A stretch of DNA of 64,000 nt, from positions 44,721 through 108,720 of the forward strand of contig FZRE01000010.1 in NCBI GenBank assembly GCA_900199655.1, read 5' to 3'. Positions 18,375 to 25,732 of the stretch are shown here, in pieces (the stretch's first letter is position 1; each line of letters starts with the position of its first letter). Below the pieces are notes generated by a model that searched no databases, had not been told where the DNA came from, and saw nothing but the letters and a program-made list of their open reading frames with translations. This stretch comes from Prevotellaceae bacterium KH2P17 (GTDB lineage: Bacteria > Bacteroidota > Bacteroidia > Bacteroidales > Bacteroidaceae). A program made the position numbers and the translations under genes.

Positions 18375-18383
18375 TATCTTTGT
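18375..18383 (+). promoter_or_regulatory. promoter -7 box of ferritin
   Basis: TATCTTTGT, 33 nt before the ATG at 18416. It lies inside the upstream extension of the open frame and so rules out the earlier in-frame ATGs. No obvious Fur or OxyR site is recognisable. Confidence 0.7.
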
Positions 18384-18415
18384 TGTCGGAAGTAAACCAA
18401 TTTACATACATCATT

Positions 18416-18898
18416 ATGATATCAAACGCTTTACAGGATGCCCTGAACGGGCAAATCGTTAACGAGATTTTCTCGGCTAACATGTATCTATCTATGTCTT
18501 TCTACTTTGAACAGGAAGGTTTCGACGGCTTCTCCAACTGGATGAAGAAGCAGTCGGCAGAAGAAATGGACCACGCCTACCAAATGGCAAGCTACGTCAT
18601 CAAGCGCGGCGGCACCGCCGTTGTGGGCCAGATTCCTGCCGTAAAGCAGACTTGGAACTCTCCGCTCGATGCCTTCGAGGATGCCTACAAGCACGAGTGC
18701 CACGTGAGCAAGCTCATTGACAAGCTGCTGGACCAGGCAGTTGCCGAGGGCGACAAGGCCACAGAGGACTTCCTCTGGCAGTTTGTACGCGAGCAGGTAG
18801 AGGAAGAAGCCACCGCCAGCGGCATCGTTGACCGCATCAAACGCATGGGCGACAGCGCCATCTTCAATCTCGACGAGCAGTACGGCAAGCGCGCCTGA
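18416..18898 (+). CDS. ftnA: non-haem ferritin
   Basis: The start at MISNALQDALNGQ gives 160 residues. It puts the ferroxidase ligands at exactly the positions known for E. coli FtnA: E17, E50, H53, E94 and Q127, with E130 as the third iron site. Tyr24 is also present. The protein is a four-helix bundle that assembles into a 24-subunit cytoplasmic shell, oxidises Fe(II) and stores the ferric core. In strict anaerobes of this phylum it also limits oxidative damage. It is a single gene with its own promoter and a clear terminator. Confidence 0.95.
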   Translation: MISNALQDALNGQIVNEIFSANMYLSMSFYFEQEGFDGFSNWMKKQSAEEMDHAYQMASYVIKRGGTAVVGQIPAVKQTWNSPLDAFEDAYKHECHVSKLIDKLLDQAVAEGDKATEDFLWQFVREQVEEEATASGIVDRIKRMGDSAIFNLDEQYGKRA

Positions 18899-18924
18899 CG
18901 ACGCATCTTGCCACCAGAACATAG

Positions 18925-18955
18925 GGGGACGGGCCGCAGGGCTCGTCCCCTTTTT
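18925..18955 (+). terminator. rho-independent terminator of ferritin
   Basis: The GGGGACGGG...CTCGTCCCC stem is followed by TTTTT, starting 27 bp after the ferritin stop codon. Confidence 0.85.
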
Positions 18956-18994
18956 AGTTGTTGCCGTCCGTCCGTTGCCCGAGTAAGGGTGGCG

Positions 18995-19072
18995 GAGCTA
19001 TCGTTCAAGGCGCTTGAAGCTATGCTTCAACGTCCTTGAACGATAGCTTCAAGCGCCTTGAACGGCATCTTC
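18995..19072. repeat. dispersed repeat family B, copy 3
   Basis: Cluster of TTCAAGGCGCTTGAA-type palindromes between the convergent ferritin and acyl-CoA dehydrogenase genes and their terminators. It includes an inverted pair GCTATCGTTCAAGG / CCTTGAACGATAGC. Confidence 0.8.
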
Positions 19073-19166
19073 GGCAATACGACGGATGCCTGTTGGGGCA
19101 ACAGGCTGTTATACAGAGACTTATGAGAGCATGCCGGCTGCGGTGCAAGTTGCAGTATAGGCAATG

Positions 19167-19199
19167 AAAAAGGCGAACCTCCGGGAGGCTCGCCTTTTT
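19167..19199 (-). terminator. terminator of the etfB-etfA-acd operon
   Basis: A GGCGAGCCTCC / GGAGGTTCGCC-type stem is flanked by A5 and T5. On the minus strand it is followed by a T-run, 23 bp past the acyl-CoA dehydrogenase stop. The symmetry would let it work in both directions. Confidence 0.85.
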
Positions 19200-19222
19200 C
19201 GTATCATGTGGCGGGTTGTGCT

Positions 19223-20953
19223 TTATTCGGCAGCAACTTCTTCTTCCTCGACGGCGCGGAAGCTGTCCAAATCTTCGGCACTGAAGGCCTTGATGTAGGC
19301 CGTGTGGCCGATAACCTCTTCTTCGGTCATGCGAACGAACACGTTGGCGCTCTTCTTGAAGAGCTCCGGAGCCTTGCTGGCGTCGGCTATGATGAGCAGA
19401 GACTCGATGATGCCTGCCGTCATGTCGTACAGACGACGTGCGAGGAAGTCCTGCTCGTCCTGGTTTCCGTCGGCCTTAATCTTTTCGAGTGCCTCCTCGT
19501 AGAGTGCCACCAGCTTGGCTACACGCTCCTTGAGCGGCTTCATGCAGTCGCAAACTTCCTCGTCGAGCATCTCGTTCATAATCTGGAGATAGGTGCCGTT
19601 GGTGATGTAGCGGATGGCAGCAACGACCTGGAGCTGGGTTGTTCCCTCGTAGATGGAGAAGATGCGGGCGTCGCGGTAGAGGCGTTGGCTCTTGTATTCC
19701 ATGATGAAGCCCGAGCCTCCATGTACGGAGATGGCGTCGTAGGCGTTCTGGTTTGAGTATTCGGAGTTCATGCCCTTGGCCAGCGGTGTGAAGGCATCGG
19801 CCAGCCGGGTGTACTTTTTCATCTCCTGGCGTTCCTCGGGCGAGAGTTTCTCTTCGCGCGAGATGTCTTCCAGAGTCTTGTAGAGATCGACGTAGCGGGC
19901 TGTCTGGTAGAGCAGACTTCGGCCTGCATCGAGCTTTGCCTTCATGCGGCTGAGCATGTCGTAAACGGCCGGCATGGTGATAATCTTCTTGCCGAACTGC
20001 TGCCGTTCCTTAGCATAAGCGAGGGCTTCGTTATAGGCTTCCTGCTCTACACCTACGCTCTGTGCGGCTATGCCCAGGCGGGCGCCGTTCATCAGGGCCA
20101 TCACGTACTTGATGAGTCCCATGCGGGTGTTGCCGCAGAGTTCTGCCTTGGCGTTCTTGTAAACGAGCTCGCAGGTCGGTGAACCGTGGATGCCGAGCTT
20201 GTGCTCGATGTGACGGACGTCCACACCGCCATTACGTTTGTCGTAAATAAACATGGACAGGCCGCGGCCATCACGTGTTCCATCTTCCGAACGGGCCAGA
20301 ACAAGGTGTATGTCAGAGTCGCCGTTGGTGATAAAACGCTTCACTCCGTTCAGTCGCCAGGTGCCGTCGGCATCCTGTGTGGCCTTGAGCATGACGCGCT
20401 GCAGGTCGCTGCCGGCGTCCGGTTCGGTAAGGTCCATGCTCATGGTAGCGCCTGCACACACCATTGGGATGTACTTCTGTCGCTGTTCCTCGTTGCCGAA
20501 CTCGTACAAGGTGTCGATACAACTCTGCAATGACCAGATGTTCTGGAAGCCGGCATCGGCAGCAGAGATGACCTCGGAGAGCATGGAGAACACCACGTTA
20601 GGCAGGTTGAGGCCGCCGTAACGGCGTGGCATGGAGATGCCCCAGAGGCCTGCCTTGCGCGTTGCATCAAGGTTCTCGAAGGTCTTGGAGGCGTAAACCA
20701 TGCGCTTGTTCTCCAGGTGCGGGCCTTCCTGGTCAACGGCTTCAGCGTTCGGCTCGATGATGTTGGCAGCCACGTCGCCCGTTATTTCGAGTATGCGTTC
20801 ATAGTTCTCGATGGCGTCCTCGTAGTTAACGGGGGCGTCTTCGAACTTATCTTTGTCGGCATAGTTGCGCTCTTTGAGGTCAACGATGCGCTTCATCAGA
20901 GGGTGGTTCAGGTGGAACCCTATCTCCGGATGGTCACTATAATAATTTGCCAT
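19223..20953 (-). CDS. acyl-CoA dehydrogenase, long form
   Basis: A flavoprotein that removes two hydrogens from an acyl-CoA and passes the electrons to ETF, whose two subunits are encoded upstream in the same operon. At 576 residues it is longer than the usual 380-400, with an N-terminal extension of about 75 residues and a C-terminal one of about 110. Motifs include MSMDLTEPDAGSDLQ (FAD/substrate contact), GVKRFITNGD, LGIHGSPTCEL, ERQQFGKKI, and near the C-terminus of the core VHGGSGFIMEY and RIFSIYEGTTQLQ, whose Glu is the usual catalytic base. The protein ends in an acidic EEEEVAAE tail. The acyl substrate is unknown. The long C-terminal extension resembles the group of ACADs found with ETF in anaerobes. 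Confidence 0.92.
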   Translation of the reverse strand: MANYYSDHPEIGFHLNHPLMKRIVDLKERNYADKDKFEDAPVNYEDAIENYERILEITGDVAANIIEPNAEAVDQEGPHLENKRMVYASKTFENLDATRKAGLWGISMPRRYGGLNLPNVVFSMLSEVISAADAGFQNIWSLQSCIDTLYEFGNEEQRQKYIPMVCAGATMSMDLTEPDAGSDLQRVMLKATQDADGTWRLNGVKRFITNGDSDIHLVLARSEDGTRDGRGLSMFIYDKRNGGVDVRHIEHKLGIHGSPTCELVYKNAKAELCGNTRMGLIKYVMALMNGARLGIAAQSVGVEQEAYNEALAYAKERQQFGKKIITMPAVYDMLSRMKAKLDAGRSLLYQTARYVDLYKTLEDISREEKLSPEERQEMKKYTRLADAFTPLAKGMNSEYSNQNAYDAISVHGGSGFIMEYKSQRLYRDARIFSIYEGTTQLQVVAAIRYITNGTYLQIMNEMLDEEVCDCMKPLKERVAKLVALYEEALEKIKADGNQDEQDFLARRLYDMTAGIIESLLIIADASKAPELFKKSANVFVRMTEEEVIGHTAYIKAFSAEDLDSFRAVEEEEVAAE

Positions 20954-21020
20954 ACTTGTTTTTGTTGTGAGAAGTCAGGAAGTTAAGGAAGATGAAAGAA
21001 GTTAAGCCGATGGTTCCGGG

Positions 21021-21398
21021 CTACAACACGTTGCTGTAATTGTGATTGATGATGCCCTGAACAAAAGCATTGAGAAGCTTGCTAACCTCTTCTATTTCCG
21101 CCGTCATGCTATAGTAAGATTCTTCGGATACATATTTCAGGTCTTTGGACAGCAGGATGTAGTACCTACATTCTTCCAAACTGTCTTGCGATATATTCAT
21201 GAAACGCAACTTGTCTGCCTTACTTATCTTCTTTGAACCTTCGGCTATGTTTGCCGGAATAGAAACAGCAGCACGCTGGAACTGTGACGACAGGCCGTAT
21301 TTCTCGAACTCCGGGAAGTCTCGTGTACACCTGTACACGTCCAGAACGAACTGGTGAGCCTTCTGAAAAACGAATATATTGCGGATGTCATAGCCCAT
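21021..21398 (-). CDS. four-helix-bundle protein (S23/IVP-like)
   Basis: A 125-residue protein of the family first seen encoded in 23S rRNA intervening sequences (S23/IVP). The typical motifs are present in order: FQKAHQFVLDVY, FPEFEKYGLSSQFQRAAVSIPANIAEGS, FMNISQDSLEECRYYILLSKDL and the C-terminal KLLNAFVQGI. It folds as an antiparallel four-helix bundle that forms pentamers; the cellular role is unknown. Here it is not in an rRNA gene but inside the etf-acd operon, 64 bp after etfA and 67 bp before acd. A+T-richer DNA and short tandem repeats flank it, which suggests it was inserted. Confidence 0.88.
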   Translation of the reverse strand: MGYDIRNIFVFQKAHQFVLDVYRCTRDFPEFEKYGLSSQFQRAAVSIPANIAEGSKKISKADKLRFMNISQDSLEECRYYILLSKDLKYVSEESYYSMTAEIEEVSKLLNAFVQGIINHNYSNVL

Positions 21399-21406
21399 AC
21401 CAATGG

Positions 21407-21442
21407 CTTTATCTACTTTAACTTCTTTATCTACTTTAACTT
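21407..21442. repeat. two tandem copies of an 18-bp unit beside the IVP gene
   Basis: Two perfect copies of CTTTATCTACTTTAACTT fill most of the gap between etfA and the four-helix-bundle gene. Related AAGTTAAG-type words recur on its other side at about 20965-21005. Confidence 0.8.
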
Positions 21443-21462
21443 CTTAAACTCCTCGATGATGA

Positions 21463-22485
21463 TTACTTGGAATTTTGCTTGTAATATTTAATCAGCTTGG
21501 GAACAACTTCTTCAACCGTGCCGTTGATGACATAGTCGGCTATCTTGTTGATGGGAGCGTCGGGGTCGTTGTTGATGGAGATGATGATGCCTGCATCCTG
21601 CATGCCTGCAATGTGCTGTATCTGGCCGCTGATGCCGCAGGCAATGTACACCTTGGGGTGCACCGTTACGCCCGTTTGGCCAATCTGGCGGTCGTGGTCG
21701 GCCCATCCTGCATCTACGGCGGCACGACTTGCGCCCACTTCTCCGTGCAGTTCCTTGGCCAGTTCGAACAGTTTGTCGAAGCCTTCCTTGCTGCCCATGC
21801 CGTATCCTCCTGCCACAACGATGGGTGCACCCTTAAGGTTATGCTTGGCGGCTTCTACATGGCGGTCGATGACTTTTACCACATAATCGGTCGTGGGCAC
21901 GTATTTGGCCACCTCGGGATAAACCACCTCGCCCTTAGCCTGGCCGCTGTAAACGGCCTTCTGCATTACGCCGGAGCGCACGGTAGCCATCTGCGGCCGG
22001 TGGTCGGGGTTCACAATGGTGGCCACGATGTTGCCACCGAAGGCGGGACGTATCTGGTACAGCAGGTTCTCATAGTGCTGGCCGGTTTTCTTCTCGTCGT
22101 AGTCGCCAATCTCCAACTGCGTACAATCGGCAGTAAGTCCTGACGTGAGCGACGACGAAACGCGCGGACCCAGGTCGCGGCCAATGACGGTTGCGCCCAT
22201 GAGAGCTATCTGCGGCTGCTCCTCCTTGAAGAGATTTACCAGGATGTCGGTATGCGGAGCCGACGTGTAAGGGAAGAGGCCGTCGGCATCGAACACAAAT
22301 AATTTGTCCACGCCGTAGGGCAGTATCTGGTCTTCTACCTTGCCCTTGATGCCTGTTCCGGCAACAACGGCGTTGAGATCTACGCCAAGCTCGTTGGCCA
22401 GTTTGCGCCCTTTGGTGAGCAGCTCCTGCGATACTTCGGCAACGGTTGTGCCTTCTACCTCGCAATATACAAATACATTATTCAT
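21463..22485 (-). CDS. etfA: electron transfer flavoprotein, alpha subunit
   Basis: A 340-residue EtfA with an N-terminal alpha/beta domain and the C-terminal FAD-binding domain: VGASRAAVDAGW, QIGQTGVTVHPKVYIACGISGQIQHIAGM and SINNDPDAPIN. With EtfB it forms the heterodimer that takes electrons from acyl-CoA dehydrogenases. Its start overlaps the etfB stop by one base (TGATG), so translation is probably coupled. Confidence 0.96.
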   Translation of the reverse strand: MNNVFVYCEVEGTTVAEVSQELLTKGRKLANELGVDLNAVVAGTGIKGKVEDQILPYGVDKLFVFDADGLFPYTSAPHTDILVNLFKEEQPQIALMGATVIGRDLGPRVSSSLTSGLTADCTQLEIGDYDEKKTGQHYENLLYQIRPAFGGNIVATIVNPDHRPQMATVRSGVMQKAVYSGQAKGEVVYPEVAKYVPTTDYVVKVIDRHVEAAKHNLKGAPIVVAGGYGMGSKEGFDKLFELAKELHGEVGASRAAVDAGWADHDRQIGQTGVTVHPKVYIACGISGQIQHIAGMQDAGIIISINNDPDAPINKIADYVINGTVEEVVPKLIKYYKQNSK

Positions 22486-23354
22486 CAGCCAATAATCTTT
22501 TCGTCCAACAATTCTTTCACCAGGCTCTCTACATCGGCATCAGATGCACTGAGCGTTTTGCTCTCCTTGGCCTGGAACACAATGTTCTGCACGGCCTTCA
22601 CCTTAGTAGGAGAGCCGGCCAAGCCACACTGCTGCGGGTCACCATCTACGTCGGCAACCGACCACTGGTTAAGTGTAAGGTACGGGCGCTGCTCGTACAG
22701 GGTGGCCCAAGGCTCGTTGCCGGTGCGCTCCATGGGGCAGGTGGCGTACTTGTACTTCATGACCAGCTTGGCGTTGCACGGACGGCAGGGAGCCGCGCTG
22801 CCGTTAACGGTGATGACAACGGGCAGCGGAGCCTCTACAGTCTCCACGCCCCCGTCGATGTGGCGGCGTATGGTAGCCACGCCGTTCTCTACATTGAGCA
22901 CCTCTTCGGCATAGGTAACCTGGTTCAGACCCAGCTTCTGGGCCACCTGAGGGCCTACCTGTGCCGTGTCGCCATCGATGGCCTGGCGGCCTCCGAGCAC
23001 GATGTCAACGTCGCCAATCTTCCGTATGGCGGTAGCCAGAGCATAAGAAGTGGCCAGCGTGTCGGCGCCGGCAAAGAGGCGGTCGGTAAGCAGCCAACCC
23101 GTGTCGGTGCCGCGATAAAGCCCCTGACGGATGATTTCTCCGGCACGCGGAGGGCCCATCGTCAGTATGCCTACAGTGGAACCCGGGTTCTGCTCCTTCA
23201 GCCGAAGGGCCTGCTCCAGGGCGTTCAAGTCTTCTGGATTGAAGATTGCAGGCAGTGCCGCACGGTTGACAGTGCCTTCGGCTGTCATGGCATCCTTGCC
23301 TACATTTCTTGTGTCTGGTACCTGCTTGGCAAGTACAACAATTTTCAAACTCAT
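22485..23354 (-). CDS. etfB: electron transfer flavoprotein, beta subunit
   Basis: A 289-residue EtfB, the AMP/FAD-binding partner of EtfA. Typical features are the N-terminal KIVVLAKQVPDT, the LGGRQAIDGDTAQVGPQVAQKLG block (residues about 120-145) and the C-terminal recognition-loop region. It is first in the operon etfB-etfA-IVP-acd, with the promoter at 23404. Confidence 0.95.
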   Translation of the reverse strand: MSLKIVVLAKQVPDTRNVGKDAMTAEGTVNRAALPAIFNPEDLNALEQALRLKEQNPGSTVGILTMGPPRAGEIIRQGLYRGTDTGWLLTDRLFAGADTLATSYALATAIRKIGDVDIVLGGRQAIDGDTAQVGPQVAQKLGLNQVTYAEEVLNVENGVATIRRHIDGGVETVEAPLPVVITVNGSAAPCRPCNAKLVMKYKYATCPMERTGNEPWATLYEQRPYLTLNQWSVADVDGDPQQCGLAGSPTKVKAVQNIVFQAKESKTLSASDADVESLVKELLDEKIIG

Positions 23355-23403
23355 AAGGATCTATTAAATAATTGTGAAATCGCTTCTTTTGATTTATTCG
23401 GGC

Positions 23404-23412
23404 GCAAAATTA
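23404..23412 (-). promoter_or_regulatory. promoter of the etfB-etfA-acd operon
   Basis: TAATTTTGC on the minus strand, with TTTG 20 nt upstream (about 23433-23436), is a full consensus match. Confidence 0.8.
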
Positions 23413-23535
23413 CTAACTTTTTACTTCTTGGCCAAATTAATGCTTTTAAAAATGCACAAATGGCCTCCGGATGTGCACAAACGATGGCTTTTGTGCAATA
23501 AAGGCCTCTTTCAGCCTCTTTGTTTGATGTTAGCA

Positions 23536-23607
23536 GGAACTTTCGACAAGTGTCGCACGATCGTGCGACACCTGTCAAACAATCGTGCGACACTTGTCGA
23601 AAGTTCC
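23536..23607. repeat. repeat family C, long hairpin (copy 1)
   Basis: A perfect 26-bp inverted repeat (23536-23561 with 23582-23607) starts GGAACTTTCGACAAG. Nested in it is a perfect 22-bp palindrome at 23550-23571 with the core GTGTCGCACGA/TCGTGCGACAC. It lies between the divergent etfB and dnaG promoters. A diverged second copy is at 40152. Confidence 0.9.
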
Positions 23608-23693
23608 CGAAGGTATCCTTCGGCACCGCCGCCCGAGGTAAAAAGGACGGCAAACAATGTGGGCAAATGCTTCGCGGAATCGTTTTTTTCCAT

Positions 23694-23702
23694 TATCTTT
23701 GC
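23694..23702 (+). promoter_or_regulatory. promoter -7 box of dnaG
   Basis: TATCTTTGC ends only 3 nt before the ATG at 23706. The dnaG transcript would therefore have almost no leader, and the open frame upstream of 23706 cannot be coding from this promoter. Confidence 0.7.
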
Positions 23703-23705
23703 AAT

Positions 23706-25679
23706 ATGATAGATAGGCAGACAGTTGAAAAGATAAAGGAGGCTGCCAACATCGTGGATGTGGTCTCCGAGTTCGTGACGCTCCGCAAGAGCGGTTCGAA
23801 CTACAAGGGGCTGTGTCCTTTCCACAATGAAAAGACCCCCTCGTTCTACGTTTCGCCTGCCCGAGGCACGTGCCACTGCTTTGGTTGCGGCAAAGGGGGC
23901 AACTCCATCGGCTTCATCATGGAGCACGAACAGATGAGTTACCCCGAGGCACTGCGCTGGCTGGCCAGCAAATACCACATTGAGATACAGGAACGGGAAC
24001 TCAGCGACGAAGAACGGCGCGAGCAGAGCGAACGCGAGAGCATGTTCATCGTGAACGAGTGGGCCAACAGCTACTTCCAGGAGCTGCTCCACAACCACGT
24101 AGATGGCGTGGCCGTGGGCATGCAGTATTACCGCAGCCGCGGCTTTCGCGACGACACCATCCGCAGGTTCCAGCTCGGCTTCGACCTCACCGACCGCCGC
24201 TCCTTGCCTGCTACGGCGCTGGGCAAGGGCTACAAGGAGGAGTTTCTCATCAAGACCGGGCTCTGTTACAAGACCGACCGCGGCGAGCTCATCGACCGCT
24301 TTGCGGGCCGCGTCATCTTCCCTTGGATAGGCGTGAGCGGCAAGGTGGTGGGCTTCTCGGCCCGCGTGCTGGACTCCAGAACCAAGGGTGTGAACCAGAA
24401 GTACGTGAACTCGCCCGAGTCGGAAATCTACCACAAGGACCACGAACTGTACGGTATATACCAGGCAAAGAAGTCGATAGCAAAGGAAGACCGCGTGTAC
24501 ATGGTCGAAGGACAGGCCGACGTGATTTCCATGAGCCAGTGTGGAATAGAGAACGTGGTGGCCAACTCGGGCACTGCTCTCAGCATTCACCAGATACACA
24601 TGCTGCACCGCTTCACGTCGAATATCACGCTCCTGTACGATGGAGACGCTGCCGGCATCCATGCGGCGCTGCGAGGAACGGACATGCTGCTGCAAGAAGG
24701 CATGAACTTGAAGATTGTTTTGCTGCCTGACGGCAACGACCCCGACAGCTTTGCACGCAATCACACGGCCTCGGACTTCAAGACCTACATCGAAGAAAAC
24801 CAGGTTGACTTCATCCAGTTCAAGACAGACTTGCTACTGAAGAACGAGCGCGACCCGGCCAAGCGGGCCGAGGCCATCGACTCCATCGTGCAGTCCATAT
24901 CCGTGGTGCTGAACCCCATCCTGCGCGATACCTATCTGCATGACTGCGCCCAGCGCATAGGCATCAGCGAGTCGACGCTCATCAGCCAGATGAACCGCAT
25001 GATACGCAACAACCAGGAACGGCAGCGCGGCGGCCAGGTGCCGGCACCCGAGCAGGCTCCCACAGCGCCCCCGCGGCCGCAGCAGGCCTTGCCGGTGCAG
25101 CAGGCCGACAAGGTGGAGCAGATGCTCGTGCAGCTCGTGATACGCAGCGGCGAGCAGATTATCTTCCCGAACGTGGAGGACGAGAACGGCAAGGTGTACA
25201 ACCTGTCGGTTGCGCAGTACATACACTACAACCTGAGTGCCGACGGACTCAAGTTCCACGACGAGCTTTTCAACCGCATCTTGCAGGAAGCCGTGGACCA
25301 CCAGGCCGCTGGCGGCTTCAAGGCCGAGGACTACTTCGTGCACCATCCCGATATAGACATCAGCCGGCTGGCGGTAGACATGAGCGTGGACCGCTATCAG
25401 CTGACAGGCGAAGACAAGGAGTTGCAGGCCGCGCGCAATGAAGACGAGCGCAAGATGAAGGAGACCAACCGCCTCACGGCACTGCGTAACCAGGTTCAAC
25501 ACTTGATTCTCGACTTCCGGATGGACTACGTGGAGCAGCATCTCAAGGACCTCAAGCGCGAGATATCGCAGTCGGCAGGCGACGCCGGGAAGCTCTCCCG
25601 CCTGCTCCGGGAGTTCCAGGAAACGCAGCTTATACGCAATCGGCTGGCCAAGGAACTGGGCAATGACATCATCGTCTAA
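23706..25679 (+). CDS. dnaG: DNA primase
   Basis: The start at MIDRQTVEKIKEAANIVDVV, the conserved DnaG N-terminus, gives 657 residues. The zinc-binding CHC2 domain has ligands C37, H40, C58 and C61. The RNA-polymerase domain contains the TOPRIM segment (YMVEGQADVISM, then LLYDGDAAGIHAALRG). A Pro/Gln/Ala-rich linker around residues 445-470 leads to the C-terminal DnaB-interacting region. It synthesises the RNA primers for replication. The open frame runs 62 codons further upstream through hairpin repeat C, but that part is not DnaG-like. Confidence 0.96.
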   Translation: MIDRQTVEKIKEAANIVDVVSEFVTLRKSGSNYKGLCPFHNEKTPSFYVSPARGTCHCFGCGKGGNSIGFIMEHEQMSYPEALRWLASKYHIEIQERELSDEERREQSERESMFIVNEWANSYFQELLHNHVDGVAVGMQYYRSRGFRDDTIRRFQLGFDLTDRRSLPATALGKGYKEEFLIKTGLCYKTDRGELIDRFAGRVIFPWIGVSGKVVGFSARVLDSRTKGVNQKYVNSPESEIYHKDHELYGIYQAKKSIAKEDRVYMVEGQADVISMSQCGIENVVANSGTALSIHQIHMLHRFTSNITLLYDGDAAGIHAALRGTDMLLQEGMNLKIVLLPDGNDPDSFARNHTASDFKTYIEENQVDFIQFKTDLLLKNERDPAKRAEAIDSIVQSISVVLNPILRDTYLHDCAQRIGISESTLISQMNRMIRNNQERQRGGQVPAPEQAPTAPPRPQQALPVQQADKVEQMLVQLVIRSGEQIIFPNVEDENGKVYNLSVAQYIHYNLSADGLKFHDELFNRILQEAVDHQAAGGFKAEDYFVHHPDIDISRLAVDMSVDRYQLTGEDKELQAARNEDERKMKETNRLTALRNQVQHLILDFRMDYVEQHLKDLKREISQSAGDAGKLSRLLREFQETQLIRNRLAKELGNDIIV

Positions 25680-25716
25680 ATAATCTGAAAAGGTTTGCGG
25701 TTACAGAAAAAAACGC

Positions 25717-25725
25717 TATATTTGT
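25717..25725 (+). promoter_or_regulatory. promoter of the TPR protein gene
   Basis: TATATTTGT with TTTG exactly 19 nt upstream (25694-25697); the ATG follows at 25733. Confidence 0.8.
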
Positions 25726-25732
25726 AAATGGA

